The notes beneath the pieces are model-generated. The model was not told the origin of the DNA, did not search any database, and saw nothing but the letters and a program-made list of their open reading frames with translations. This document shows positions 44,292 to 53,313 of a stretch of DNA of 64,000 nucleotides, piece after piece (position 1 is the stretch's first letter; the number at the start of each line of letters is the position of its first letter). Origin of the DNA: Treponema sp. (GTDB lineage: Bacteria > Spirochaetota > Spirochaetia > Treponematales > Breznakiellaceae); assembly GCA_031260245.1 (NCBI GenBank), contig JAIRKH010000083.1, positions 1-64,000 of the forward strand. Direction: 5' to 3'. Position numbers and translations under genes: made by a program.

Positions 44292-47246
44292 GTGTTTCTT
44301 AAAAGTCTTGACATATTCGGATTTAAGTCATTTGCGGACCGTACTAGAATCGAATTTTCCGGGGGTATAAGCGCCTTACTCGGACCAAACGGGTGCGGCA
44401 AATCAAACGTGGTAGACGCCATAAAGTGGGTTTTAGGCGAACAGAAGTCGACGGCTATGCGCGCCGAAAAAATGGAAGACGTCATCTTCAACGGCGCCGA
44501 AAGCAGAAAGCCGTTGAATGTCGCCGAAGTAACCCTCACTATTGCAAACGAAGCGAGTCTCCTCCCCATAGACGCGCCTGAGGTACAAATCAAACGCAGA
44601 CTCTTTCGGTCTGGAGATAGCGAATACTTCATCAACTCGCAAAGCGTCAAATTGAAGGATGTACGCGAGCTTTTTTGGGGGACAGGCGTGGGAAAAGCCG
44701 CATATTCCGTCATGGAACAAGGCAAGATTGACCAAATTTTGTCCTCGAAGCCTGATGAAAGGCGCTATTTGTTTGAAGAAGCCGCTGGAATCACCAAATT
44801 CAAGGTACAAGGCCGCGAGGCGGATCAGAAAATCGCCAGAACAGAGGAAAATATGCGGCAGGTACAGGGCATTTTAGGAGAAGTCCATCGCGCTTACGAC
44901 AGCCTCAAGGTTCAGTCGGACAAAACCGTCAAGTACCGCGCTCTGAAAGACGACATCTTTCGTCTCGAAGTTAACATTCAGCTCCTTCGCCTTAAACAGT
45001 TCAAGAACGACAAAGACGAGCGTTCTGAAAACCTGCGGCGGCGCGCCGAGGAACGGGATACGCTCAAAGCGGAACTTGACGCAATCAACAAAGCGCTTGA
45101 AGAAAGCATGGACGCTGTGAATTCTATGGAGACGAGACTCGTCGAGTATCAGAAGGAAATCATGAAACTCGCGGTTGAAAAGAACGCTAAAGAGAAGGAA
45201 GTCCGCCTTTACGCGGAACAGCGAAACGAAAGCAAGGTGAAAATCGCGCAAGACGAGACGCAAGAACGGCAGGTTGAGACAAAGATCGAGGAATTGATTG
45301 AGGACGCCGAAGAACAGGACGGCGCTGTACGGGATTTTCGCAAGAAAACCGCGTCTATAGAGGATAACATCCACTCTTTTGAAGGAAATATCGCGCTAGC
45401 TGGCTCGCAGGTCAAGGAAAACGATCGGCTCATCCATCAGAAAGAGGCGGAAATCAAGAAGTTCGGGCAAGAAATCTCCAGCCTTGAGAAGGAATTGGAG
45501 AAAATAACCGACGATATCGTTGCCGCGTTGGATAAAGGCTTGAAGGACGCAGGCTATTCGGCGGTCGAGCGGCGGACAAGTGAAGCCGCTCTGCTGGAGA
45601 CGTTTGCGCGAATTGAGACCGCGCTTAACGGCAGAGAAACCCTTACCAAGGACTTGGCGGATATGGTAGAACGGGGGCAGGAGACCGGAACTTCGCCCCT
45701 TTTTGAGGAATTCCAACGTGTAACCGTAGGAATTGCGGCCGCTTTGTCTGAAATTTCGGCGAATATGGCAAAGGTACGAAGCCTTTTTGACAATTATCGG
45801 CTGTCTACGCCCGCGTTTCTGGACGATTTCCTCGCTCCTCAGGGAATTATCACCAAAAAGCGAATGTTGGACGCGAAAATTCGAGATGCGAAGGACGGCG
45901 TGGAACAGTCGCGGGCGCGTATTGCGAATCTGGGAGCGGAAAACGCGGACTTGAGTGTGAAAATAGGCGAATACCGCGCTACTCTACAGGATTTACGAGT
46001 GAGTCAAGCGCGTATGACCGCTCAAGCTCACGCGGCCGAGGCACAGGCGCGGCTCATCCGAAGGGAGCTTGCGGGACAAGAGTCCCGCCTCAGGACCATA
46101 CGGGACGATCTCTTCCTCACGCGCAAACGCTTTGACGAAATCTCTGAGCGCATTTCAGACACGGAGCAGGAATTAGCGGAAATTGAAAAGGAAGGGGTCA
46201 GACTCACGAAGGAATTAGAGGATCTGGAAGCCGATTTGAAAAAGCGCAACGCCGACGTTTTCGGCGCTCAAGACACGATAAGAAAGAAAACCGCTGATCT
46301 TTCGCGGTCCCAATCCGTAATGGAAAAGATACATCTTGAACTAGCGCAATCCGAGACGGAAATTAAGAACATCGCGGAGAATTTTCGGGAAACCTACTCC
46401 CGCGACATCGGCGAGTTTGAGGAGAGTATGTTTGAAATCGTAGAGTCTGCGCCTGTTTTACGGGAAAAGCTCGCGAAGGCGCGAAATTCACTTAAAAATC
46501 TAGGCGCGGTGAACCTTATGGCGCCGGAGGAATTCGCCGAAACCAAGGAGAGGTTTGATTTTTTGTCTAATCAGTTGGCGGATTTGACCAAGGCGCGGGA
46601 CGACCTTAAAAACATCGCGGCGGAAATCCGCGCGGAATCGTCCCAAATTTTCCTTGGGGTTTACAACAGAATCAAGGGAAACTTCCATAATATGTTCCGC
46701 CGCCTCTTCGGCGGCGGACGAGCGGAGCTACGACTCGTTGACCCAAATCACGTTTTAGAATCGGGCATTGAGATTTTCGCTCGGCCCCCGGGCAAGAAGC
46801 TTGAAAACATAAGCCTGCTCTCCGGAGGCGAGAAATCCATGACCGCGGTCGCCTTACTCTTTGCAACCTATATCGTGAAGCCTTCACCCTTCTGCCTTTT
46901 GGACGAAATTGACGCGGCGCTTGACGAGGCTAATGTGAGCCGTTTTGTACAAGTCTTGCGGGAATTCGGGAGCGCGAGTCAGTTTATCGTCATCACCCAC
47001 AACAAAAAGACGATGATAGGCGCAGGCGCTCTGCTTGGCGTGAGCATGGAAGAATCCGGCGTTACAAAGATAATCTCAGTGCGTCTGGAGAACCGAGGCG
47101 AAACCACGCCGCCGCCTGTCGAAGACTTCATCTACGAGGACGTAGAATTCGAGGACGGACGAGAACTCCCTAAAGACGTGAACGACTCCGCTTTAGTAAA
47201 GGAAGAGGTTTTGCGTCCGGTGCGCGGAAAAACAGTTTCTATTTAG
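44292..47246 (+). CDS. smc: Chromosome segregation ATPase SMC
   Basis: 984 aa from GTG 44292 (FLKSLDIFGFKSFADRT); the track's ATG 44277 overlaps the -10 box. N-terminal Walker A LLGPNGCGKSNVVDAI, long coiled coils, and a C-terminal head with LLSGGEKSMTAVALLFA signature, PFCLLDEIDAALDEAN Walker B and FIVITHNKKTM. It is shorter than the ~1180 aa of B. subtilis SMC. The centre (about 440-540) is a helical segment in which I cannot see the glycine-rich motifs of a canonical hinge. A ~60-residue acidic tail follows the head. Confidence 0.93.
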   Translation: MFLKSLDIFGFKSFADRTRIEFSGGISALLGPNGCGKSNVVDAIKWVLGEQKSTAMRAEKMEDVIFNGAESRKPLNVAEVTLTIANEASLLPIDAPEVQIKRRLFRSGDSEYFINSQSVKLKDVRELFWGTGVGKAAYSVMEQGKIDQILSSKPDERRYLFEEAAGITKFKVQGREADQKIARTEENMRQVQGILGEVHRAYDSLKVQSDKTVKYRALKDDIFRLEVNIQLLRLKQFKNDKDERSENLRRRAEERDTLKAELDAINKALEESMDAVNSMETRLVEYQKEIMKLAVEKNAKEKEVRLYAEQRNESKVKIAQDETQERQVETKIEELIEDAEEQDGAVRDFRKKTASIEDNIHSFEGNIALAGSQVKENDRLIHQKEAEIKKFGQEISSLEKELEKITDDIVAALDKGLKDAGYSAVERRTSEAALLETFARIETALNGRETLTKDLADMVERGQETGTSPLFEEFQRVTVGIAAALSEISANMAKVRSLFDNYRLSTPAFLDDFLAPQGIITKKRMLDAKIRDAKDGVEQSRARIANLGAENADLSVKIGEYRATLQDLRVSQARMTAQAHAAEAQARLIRRELAGQESRLRTIRDDLFLTRKRFDEISERISDTEQELAEIEKEGVRLTKELEDLEADLKKRNADVFGAQDTIRKKTADLSRSQSVMEKIHLELAQSETEIKNIAENFRETYSRDIGEFEESMFEIVESAPVLREKLAKARNSLKNLGAVNLMAPEEFAETKERFDFLSNQLADLTKARDDLKNIAAEIRAESSQIFLGVYNRIKGNFHNMFRRLFGGGRAELRLVDPNHVLESGIEIFARPPGKKLENISLLSGGEKSMTAVALLFATYIVKPSPFCLLDEIDAALDEANVSRFVQVLREFGSASQFIVITHNKKTMIGAGALLGVSMEESGVTKIISVRLENRGETTPPPVEDFIYEDVEFEDGRELPKDVNDSALVKEEVLRPVRGKTVSI

Positions 47247-47513
47247 GGATAGGGAATACCTGCGCGCGTCTATGGGCTTGTTTGTCTGGTATCTAACCCA
47301 ACAAAGCTAATGCCTGCCATTCCGGTAAAATAATCATTGATTGCCATTTTTCCGCCGATAGCGCCCGCCAATCGGGTAACCGCTTTGCTGGAAGAATAGT
47401 TATGGTTACGGGAATAAGGCGCGGTTACCTACCAACACTGCTTAACATTTGAAATATTTTTGCTGATTTTCTCAATTACAAGACTTTTATGCGAAGTTGT
47501 CGCTGTTTTACAA
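47247..47513. other. Gap after smc with inverted repeat
   Basis: Contains a 9-bp inverted repeat GGTAACCGC (47375-47383) / GCGGTTACC (47421-47429) and, at about 47274-47296, a string ending GTCTGGTATCTAA that recurs at 48972-48996 on the other side of the radical SAM gene. No gene seen. Confidence 0.5.
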
Positions 47514-48389
47514 TTATGTCCATTCTGTAATACTTCGTTTTGAAATTTCCCACTCCATTCCATTAAGAATAGATCCTTTTATATTACAATACTTACAAAA
47601 TGGGATTGGTTTACTTAAAAAACAAGCAATTTCCGCAGTATCTTTCGCTTCATATATATTTATGTAATCATCCTTTGTTACTTTAAGATCACAATTAAAA
47701 TATTTATTGAAATGCCGTATATTCGGAACCACGGAACAAGGATATAATCTCCCATTCTGTAATTGAATACACGCATTGGATTTAAAGCATAACTTGAAAT
47801 TATCTTCTATATCTTGTTCCCCTTGTATATCCAATACATCTTTACGCATGGTATTCGTTCTTTCATGCGGGCAATATATTTTTACATTATGTTCTTCCGC
47901 CTTAGCTTTTATGGCATTAATATCGATATTTATAGGATACCAGCTAACATGAATAGAAACTCTGTTTTTACAGCATAGTTCCCAAAATTCTTCCGTTTGT
48001 TTTAATAACAATGTACCGTTAGTAAGTATATTTATAAATTCATAATCAAACAACTTTCCAATTATTTTTATCACATCGACAATTTGAGGATGAAGCAAAG
48101 GTTCGCCACCTAATAAAGCAACTCCATGAATTTGCCTGTCCGACAATCTTGATAGACGTTCACAATCCATTTCAAATCCAGAAATATTTAAATATTCTTT
48201 TTCAGCAATTGGGGAAAAATGACTACAGCCTTTGCAAGCCAAATTACAATGTTCTGTAAGATGAACCTCAAAATACAATTTTGTTCTTGGTTGTAACCTT
48301 TTATTTGATAAGATTTTTCGCCGAAATAGTAAGATATCTTTTGGAATTATTGTTTTTATAATATCCTTAAAACCATTGTAAAAATCCAT
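47514..48389 (-). CDS. Radical SAM protein with C-terminal Fe-S domain, probably transferred
   Basis: 291 aa from ATG 48389 (MDFYNGFKD), chosen for GGAGG six bases upstream rather than the track start at 48458. Radical SAM cysteines in CNLACKGCSHFSP (CX3CX2C) near residue 55, SAM-binding LLGGEPLLHP near 92, ILTNGTLL, and a C-terminal cysteine group (CIQLQNGRLYPCSVVP, then CKYC) like a reduced SPASM/auxiliary cluster. Such proteins occur beside polysaccharide or peptide modification genes. Codon and base use is clearly AT-rich compared with every neighbour. Function unknown. Confidence 0.85.
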   Translation of the reverse strand: MDFYNGFKDIIKTIIPKDILLFRRKILSNKRLQPRTKLYFEVHLTEHCNLACKGCSHFSPIAEKEYLNISGFEMDCERLSRLSDRQIHGVALLGGEPLLHPQIVDVIKIIGKLFDYEFINILTNGTLLLKQTEEFWELCCKNRVSIHVSWYPINIDINAIKAKAEEHNVKIYCPHERTNTMRKDVLDIQGEQDIEDNFKLCFKSNACIQLQNGRLYPCSVVPNIRHFNKYFNCDLKVTKDDYINIYEAKDTAEIACFLSKPIPFCKYCNIKGSILNGMEWEISKRSITEWT

Positions 48390-48539
48390 TTGAACCTCCA
48401 AAACATTTTGTGAAAATTGCCTCAAAAATTTTTCCAATCCATTCAGCGGGCATTTCACATAACTACGAATATACGAACCATTTCGTATATCCCACAGCCA
48501 ACGGCTGTGTACACAATAATACTGCGCGCACTACAGCCG

Positions 48540-48872
48540 TTATATCAGCGCCGCCGTAACGGCGGTGGCTAATAATCCACAAAAACGCCTGGCTCCGAAA
48601 GTGTCTGACACGCCCCAGGCGGTACGAACCGCCGCGGTCATGTACGCCAGCCAATTCCGACACATCGCCAAGATAGCTGTCCGAGTTCCCGGCGTCCACT
48701 CTTTGTCATATCCCGCTCCTTTATTCATTACAACAAATGACTCTACAGTTTTGAATTTTGACTCGTTAGTTGTAACTAACGCTACACGCGCCGTTACGTC
48801 GCGTCCCGCCCAGACTCCGTAACAGGAAGCGGCGCAAGACTTCGGCGGCGTTATTATTAATTGCCATAACAA
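48540..48872 (-). pseudogene. Possible remnant of an unknown gene interrupted by a REP
   Basis: A 110-aa frame whose middle (VALVTTNESK, SFVVMNKGAGYDKEWTPGTR, AILAMCRNWLAYMT) reads like genuine protein, while the start and end do not. After AVRTAWGV the frame enters a REP (GTGTCAGACAC, 48611-48601) and then GC-rich sequence. I cannot name the family. A remnant disrupted by the REP is one reading; chance is another. Confidence 0.35.
48601..48611. repeat. REP palindrome inside a gene remnant
   Basis: GTGTCTGACAC, 11 bases of the palindrome core. Confidence 0.8.
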
Positions 48873-49003
48873 TCTTCTGGTAAACGATATAAATAGAGAA
48901 AAACCGCAGTCTTCTCGACAACGAGAGACATCTGCTTTTCCTGAAAGGATATGAGAATAACCGGCGTGTCAGCGGGTTTGTCTGTCTGGTATCTAATGAA
49001 TAC

Positions 49004-49015
49004 GGGGGGGGGGGG
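49004..49015 (+). repeat. Poly-G tract, 12 G
   Basis: A run of 12 G between decayed sequence and tmk, about 350 bp before the tmk start. It could vary in length, as poly-G tracts do in other treponemes. No gene is obviously controlled by it. Confidence 0.9.
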
Positions 49016-49266
49016 ACATCAGCTCGGACTGCGGGTGGCTCGCTCCAACACGCTGTATCCCGAGTCGACTATAGTTAGCTTTTCTTTGTCGTTTCTGCAT
49101 AGGAATATAATTACTCAAAAAATAAGAATTGTCAAGCGGTTTTTTGTAAAAAAGCAACGAACGGGAAACGGCGTCTGACGCCGTGCGCCGATTCAATTCA
49201 CGTATAGATACCAACGCCTCTTCGCATAGACGCTTTTCGTCAACGCATCGTTTCGCTATATTACCG

Positions 49267-49278
49267 GGTGTCAGACAC
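49267..49278. repeat. Solo REP palindrome upstream of tmk
   Basis: GGTGTCAGACAC, about 90 bp before the tmk start. Confidence 0.85.
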
Positions 49279-49368
49279 ATTCGCTCAAACAACGCCTCGT
49301 TATGAAGTCGTCCAACAGACGAAGTCTGACTGTAGCATAGATTCGCAAAGACCGTTATACTATATAGA

Positions 49369-49959
49369 ATGGAAATCGTTAAAAGGTTTATAGTATTTGA
49401 AGGCGTAGATGGAAGCGGAACCAGCACACAACTCGAATTGCTAAACGGTGAGCCCGGCGTGTGGACGACCTGCGAGCCGACAGACGGACCCATCGGACGC
49501 CTCATCAGAAGCGCTCTTCGCGGGAAAACGACATTGCGCCCAGAGACGCTTGCGTTACTCTTCGCGGCCGATAGAACCGAGCATCTATTCGCAAAGGACG
49601 GCGTCATAGAACGCTGTAGTCGAGGCGAAACCGTCGTTTCCGATAGGTACACGCTTTCGTCGATGGTTTATCAAGGCGTTTTATGCGGGGACTTGCCGTT
49701 CAATCTTAACAAGGACTTCCCTCTGCCGGAACTGCTTTTCTTTTTTGATATAGACCCGCGTATAGCGGCGCAACGCATGGAAAGCCGTCCTGTCCGTGAA
49801 ATTTACGAGTATATCGAATTTCAAGAACTCGTGCGCGATCGTTACAAGACTCTGGCGCCCCAATGGCGGCAAAAAGGCGTCCGCGTCGCCGTCATAGATG
49901 CGTCAGAGCCAATAGCAATCGTGGCAAGGGAAATAATGCGGGAAATCGACGCGCTCTAA
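49369..49959 (+). CDS. tmk: Thymidylate kinase
   Basis: dTMP to dTDP. 196 aa. P-loop FEGVDGSGTSTQLELL at residues about 8-23 (GSGTSTQ in place of the more common GAGKTTQ, with Ser-Thr where Lys usually sits), DRYTLSSMVYQG near 88, and SRPVREIYEY in the lid. TATACT (49356-49361) ends 7 nt before the ATG and no Shine-Dalgarno is present, so the message may be leaderless. The loss of the P-loop lysine, if real, would be unusual. Confidence 0.88.
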   Translation: MEIVKRFIVFEGVDGSGTSTQLELLNGEPGVWTTCEPTDGPIGRLIRSALRGKTTLRPETLALLFAADRTEHLFAKDGVIERCSRGETVVSDRYTLSSMVYQGVLCGDLPFNLNKDFPLPELLFFFDIDPRIAAQRMESRPVREIYEYIEFQELVRDRYKTLAPQWRQKGVRVAVIDASEPIAIVAREIMREIDAL

Positions 49960-50083
49960 AAAGAATAATGACAAAACCGACGTTTTTGTATTGCCTTTTT
50001 TACGGCTTTATGCTAGTATAAAAACTAAGAGTGAATGTTAGAACATCTTTTAAAGGACGCCGCATTCTCTTGAGGAGATATTT

Positions 50084-50560
50084 ATGGAAAAAATAGCAAG
50101 TTTTCAAATTGACCATACACGCTTACTTCCAGGCGTCTACGTGTCCCGCCAGGACACTTTCGGCGAGACTATGCTCACAACCTTTGACCTGCGATTCAAG
50201 GCGCCGAATCGCGAGCCTGTTATGGATATGCCGGTGATGCATACCCTTGAACATCTAGTCGCCACATACCTCCGTTCCCGCGCTGAGTGGGGAAAACGGG
50301 TCGTTTATGTGGGACCAATGGGTTGTAGGACGGGTATGTATATTATATTTGAAGGGAAACTTAGTTCCGCCGACGTCTTGCTCCTCCTTGTGGAGACGTT
50401 TGATTGGCTTTTGAGTTTTGAAGGAACGATTCCGGGCGCGGCGCCTGAAGACTGCGGAAATTGGCGCGAACACAATCTCGATATGACCAAATTCGAGGCG
50501 AAACGTTATGTGGAAATATTGAAACGCGCGGGTAAGGAAAATCTGAACTACCCGGAATGA
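50084..50560 (+). CDS. luxS: S-ribosylhomocysteine lyase LuxS
   Basis: Cleaves S-ribosylhomocysteine to homocysteine and the AI-2 precursor. 158 aa. Metal ligands in MHTLEHLVATYLR (HXXEH, residues about 53-58) and DCGNWREHN (cysteine near 126); the catalytic cysteine is in VGPMGCRTGMY near 84. Ribosome site GAGGAGA. Flanks (tmk upstream, TPR genes downstream) give no methyl-cycle partner. Confidence 0.96.
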   Translation: MEKIASFQIDHTRLLPGVYVSRQDTFGETMLTTFDLRFKAPNREPVMDMPVMHTLEHLVATYLRSRAEWGKRVVYVGPMGCRTGMYIIFEGKLSSADVLLLLVETFDWLLSFEGTIPGAAPEDCGNWREHNLDMTKFEAKRYVEILKRAGKENLNYPE

Positions 50561-50645
50561 TTAGCAATTTTAAAGATAAGTTTTCAAAGGACGATAACTA
50601 CTCGTTATTCGCCCTCCTGTTTCCCAAGTTTTTTGCATGAATATC

Positions 50646-50674
50646 TTGTATAACTTATTTAAGTAGTGTATAAT
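50646..50674 (+). promoter_or_regulatory. Promoter for the TPR-protein pair
   Basis: TTGTAT (50646-50651), 17 bp, TATAAT (50669-50674). The track's start at 50666 overlaps it, supporting ATG 50696. Confidence 0.75.
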
Positions 50675-50695
50675 GTCTATCTAGTAGGATTAAGT

Positions 50696-51019
50696 ATGGC
50701 AGATTATAGAAAAGTATTTCAAGAACAAGAAGTCGCCTTCATTAAGACTAGTCAACAACTGCCCATTACCAGCGCACAGAAGGTCATTCTCAACCGTAAA
50801 GGAAACGTTTTGTTTAACGAAGGAAATATTGAAGGAGCAAAGCGGGTTTTCCTGACGACTGGTTATTCAGACGGGCTTTCCCGAATCGGCGATTATTATA
50901 AGAGTCAGGGGAAGTTATTGGACGCTCTTCGTATGTACTGGAGGGCGCCGGACCGAAACAAAGCTGAAATTATTATTGTACAGCTTTCTGCCGTTATAAA
51001 AAACCTCATTGATAATTAG
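50696..51019 (+). CDS. Unknown small TPR-like protein
   Basis: 107 aa from ATG 50696 (MADYRKVFQEQ); the earlier track start overlaps the -10 box. It reads as two helical-repeat hairpins: GNVLFNEGNIEGAKRVFLTTGY and GDYYKSQGKLLDALRMYWRA have TPR spacing. No signal peptide. It precedes the larger TPR gene by 17 bp with AGGAGG between, so the two form an operon. No specific family name is secure. Confidence 0.78.
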   Translation: MADYRKVFQEQEVAFIKTSQQLPITSAQKVILNRKGNVLFNEGNIEGAKRVFLTTGYSDGLSRIGDYYKSQGKLLDALRMYWRAPDRNKAEIIIVQLSAVIKNLIDN

Positions 51020-51036
51020 GAGGATTTCTAAAAAAT

Positions 51037-52182
51037 ATGGAAGGGACAAATTTCATAGACGACTTATTCAAAAAATACGATATAGCGGACTCGCATAACG
51101 AAAACCATGAACTAGCGGAGATTTCGGAGCTATCTAAAAAAGGCTATCAGCTCTTAAAAGAAAACAAGATATTTGAGGCGGTGGATTGCTTTGAAAAGAT
51201 TATTCTTATTGATGAATACAACAACTATGCGCTGGTAGGAATGGGAGACGCCTTTCGCAAGAAAGGTTCATTCCGCGAGGCCGTCATCTTTTATCAACGT
51301 TGCCTTGTTCACCATCCGGGCAACAATTACGCCCTATTCGGGCTGGCCGACTGTTATAAAGCTCTCAATCAGTTCCACAAAGCCATAGAGATTTGGGAAC
51401 AGTACCTCGTTCATGATGAAAGAAACATCACGGTTCTGACTCGCGTGGCGGACGCGTACCGTAAAATCAAAAATTTCAAACATTCTAAAGCCGTTTACCT
51501 ACGGGTGCTTGAGATGGAAAGCGATAATCCCTACGCCATCATCGGTTTGGGACACCTCCATTATGACTTCAAGGAATATACAGACGCGCTTTATTTTTGG
51601 AAGAAAATGCTCCTTACGGCTGATTACTCAACCATTGACATCCGCGTGCTCACCTCTATAGGGAATTGTTACCGTAAACTGAAGACCTTTGACGAAGGCG
51701 TCATATATTTTGAGAAAGCCCTTGAACGGGACCCCTATAACTTCTATGCGCTTTTTGGAATGGCGGATTGCTACCGAGGCATGAATATGCCTCTCAAATC
51801 TCTCGAATACTGGAACCGCATCATTGACCAGGATCCGCGTAACAAGGTGATTCTGACCCGCGCCGGAGACGCATACCGGACTCTCGAAGATTACGACAAG
51901 GCAGTAGAATACTACGAGAGGGCGATCAACATTGAATTCGACACTTATGCGGTGCTGGGCTTGGCTATGGTGGCGAAAGCCCGCGGCAGATTCTCGGACG
52001 CCATAGAATCCCTCTGCCGACTCATACAGCAGGACCCGAAGAATTACCGCCTTTACCTCGAATTAGCTGACTGTTTCGTCAGAATCAACGAAAAAAATAG
52101 AGCCATAGAGTTGCTTGAAGACTTCCAAAAGATGGGAGGGCGTAACCCCGCGATCGCGGAATTCCTGGAAAAGATAAAGTAG
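51037..52182 (+). CDS. Cytoplasmic TPR-repeat protein, about nine repeats
   Basis: 381 aa with near-continuous TPR units from residue 30 to the end. The units are regular, alternating forms such as YALVGMGDAFRKKGSFREAV, YALFGLADCYKALNQFHKAI and LTRVADAYRKIKNFKHSKAV, with a repeated two-unit period of about 68 residues. No signal peptide or other domain, so it is a scaffold. Operon with the preceding small TPR protein; rlmN follows after 87 bp. Confidence 0.88.
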   Translation: MEGTNFIDDLFKKYDIADSHNENHELAEISELSKKGYQLLKENKIFEAVDCFEKIILIDEYNNYALVGMGDAFRKKGSFREAVIFYQRCLVHHPGNNYALFGLADCYKALNQFHKAIEIWEQYLVHDERNITVLTRVADAYRKIKNFKHSKAVYLRVLEMESDNPYAIIGLGHLHYDFKEYTDALYFWKKMLLTADYSTIDIRVLTSIGNCYRKLKTFDEGVIYFEKALERDPYNFYALFGMADCYRGMNMPLKSLEYWNRIIDQDPRNKVILTRAGDAYRTLEDYDKAVEYYERAINIEFDTYAVLGLAMVAKARGRFSDAIESLCRLIQQDPKNYRLYLELADCFVRINEKNRAIELLEDFQKMGGRNPAIAEFLEKIK

Positions 52183-52269
52183 AAGATTGAAGATAGGGAG
52201 AAACCTCTCATGCTATTAAACGTCGAAGACTGTTTAAGCTGTTTTCAAAGACAAGACCGCTTTTAAAGA

Positions 52270-53313
52270 ATGAAACAATCCCTAGTCGGTTTGCCGTTGA
52301 CAGAATTAGAAAAATTATTCACCCCCTCTTTCCGCGCAAGACAACTCTATCAGCATATCTGTCGAGGAACGCGCTCATTCGCCGAGATGACAGACTTCTC
52401 ACTGTCTTTACGCGAGACTATGGAGAATCGCTACACCCTCTATTCGAGCGAGATCGTGCAACAGTTTAAGGACAGAGACGGCAGTGTGAAGCTTCAAATC
52501 GGCTTGAGCAACGAGGCGAGAATAGAGTCTATACTTCTTGCAGATAAGACTGGGCGCAAAACCGCGTGCCTCTCAACCCAAGTCGGCTGTCCCATAGGAT
52601 GCGTATTCTGTAGAACCGGGATGCTTGGCTTCAACCGCAACCTTGCATCAACCGAAATCGTTGAGCAGTACCTACACCTTCAGACCGTTGCCGGTTCCCG
52701 TATTGATAACGTAGTTGTTATGGGCATGGGTGAGCCTCTGTTAAATATCGAGGAATTACGGAAGGCGCTTGTATTTCTCACCAGCGCGGAAGGCGTGAAC
52801 CTTTCCAAACGGAGCGTAACCATTTCCACAAGCGGCGCCGCCGCGGGAATATGGGACTTAGCGGAGAAGGGCCCCAACGTACGACTCGCCCTATCCCTCA
52901 TCACCGCGGACGAGAAACTACGCGGACGACTCATGCCCGCGACACGGGCAAACCCATTATCTACCGTAAAAGACGCCCTACGCCGCTACCAGCAAAGCCA
53001 AAAACGCCGCGTTACGCTAGAAATCGTGATCCTCGGCGGCGTGAACAATCGACAAAAAGATGTAGACCTGACAGCCGACTTCGCCCAAGGGCTAAAAGTT
53101 GCGGTGAACCTGATACCGTGGAACCCGGTTTTCGGCGCTCTGTTTGAAGGCGCGCCTTTGCGCCAGCCGTCGCGAGCGGAAACCAACGGCTTCGCCGAGA
53201 GTTTACGGAGAAAAGGACTAAACGTAACCGTGCGTCTGAAAAAAGGATGCGACGTGGGCGGCGCGTGCGGACAATTGGGATATTTACCGCGGACAGAAGT
53301 CCATGAAACCTAG
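52270..53313 (+). CDS. rlmN: 23S rRNA (adenine2503-C2)-methyltransferase RlmN
   Basis: Radical SAM methyl transfer to A2503 of 23S rRNA and A37 of some tRNAs. 347 aa. Cluster cysteines in STQVGCPIGCVFCRTG (CX3CX2C, near residue 105), MGMGEPLLN near 150, and the C-terminal methyl-carrying cysteine in KKGCDVGGACGQLG near 330. Its stop shares a CTAG with the stop of the convergent LysM gene. Confidence 0.94.
   Translation: MKQSLVGLPLTELEKLFTPSFRARQLYQHICRGTRSFAEMTDFSLSLRETMENRYTLYSSEIVQQFKDRDGSVKLQIGLSNEARIESILLADKTGRKTACLSTQVGCPIGCVFCRTGMLGFNRNLASTEIVEQYLHLQTVAGSRIDNVVVMGMGEPLLNIEELRKALVFLTSAEGVNLSKRSVTISTSGAAAGIWDLAEKGPNVRLALSLITADEKLRGRLMPATRANPLSTVKDALRRYQQSQKRRVTLEIVILGGVNNRQKDVDLTADFAQGLKVAVNLIPWNPVFGALFEGAPLRQPSRAETNGFAESLRRKGLNVTVRLKKGCDVGGACGQLGYLPRTEVHET

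Larger units (their letters stand above)
48390..49368. other. ~980-bp degenerate stretch: gene remnant, REPs and a G12 tract
   Basis: Holds a possible broken gene (48540-48872), REPs at 48601 and 49267, a 12-G run (49004-49015) and the copy of the GTCTGGTATCTAA string. The 219-aa minus ORF 48993-49652 overlaps tmk and looks like a shadow. Confidence 0.55.

Noticed and set aside
48993-49652. 219-aa minus-strand ORF
   Set aside because: It overlaps tmk on the opposite strand and its composition is that of a shadow frame; it also runs through the G12 tract.
49960-50083. SAM or SAH riboswitch before luxS
   Set aside because: The 124-bp region shows no matching conserved core; only promoter-like AT-rich sequence and a ribosome site.
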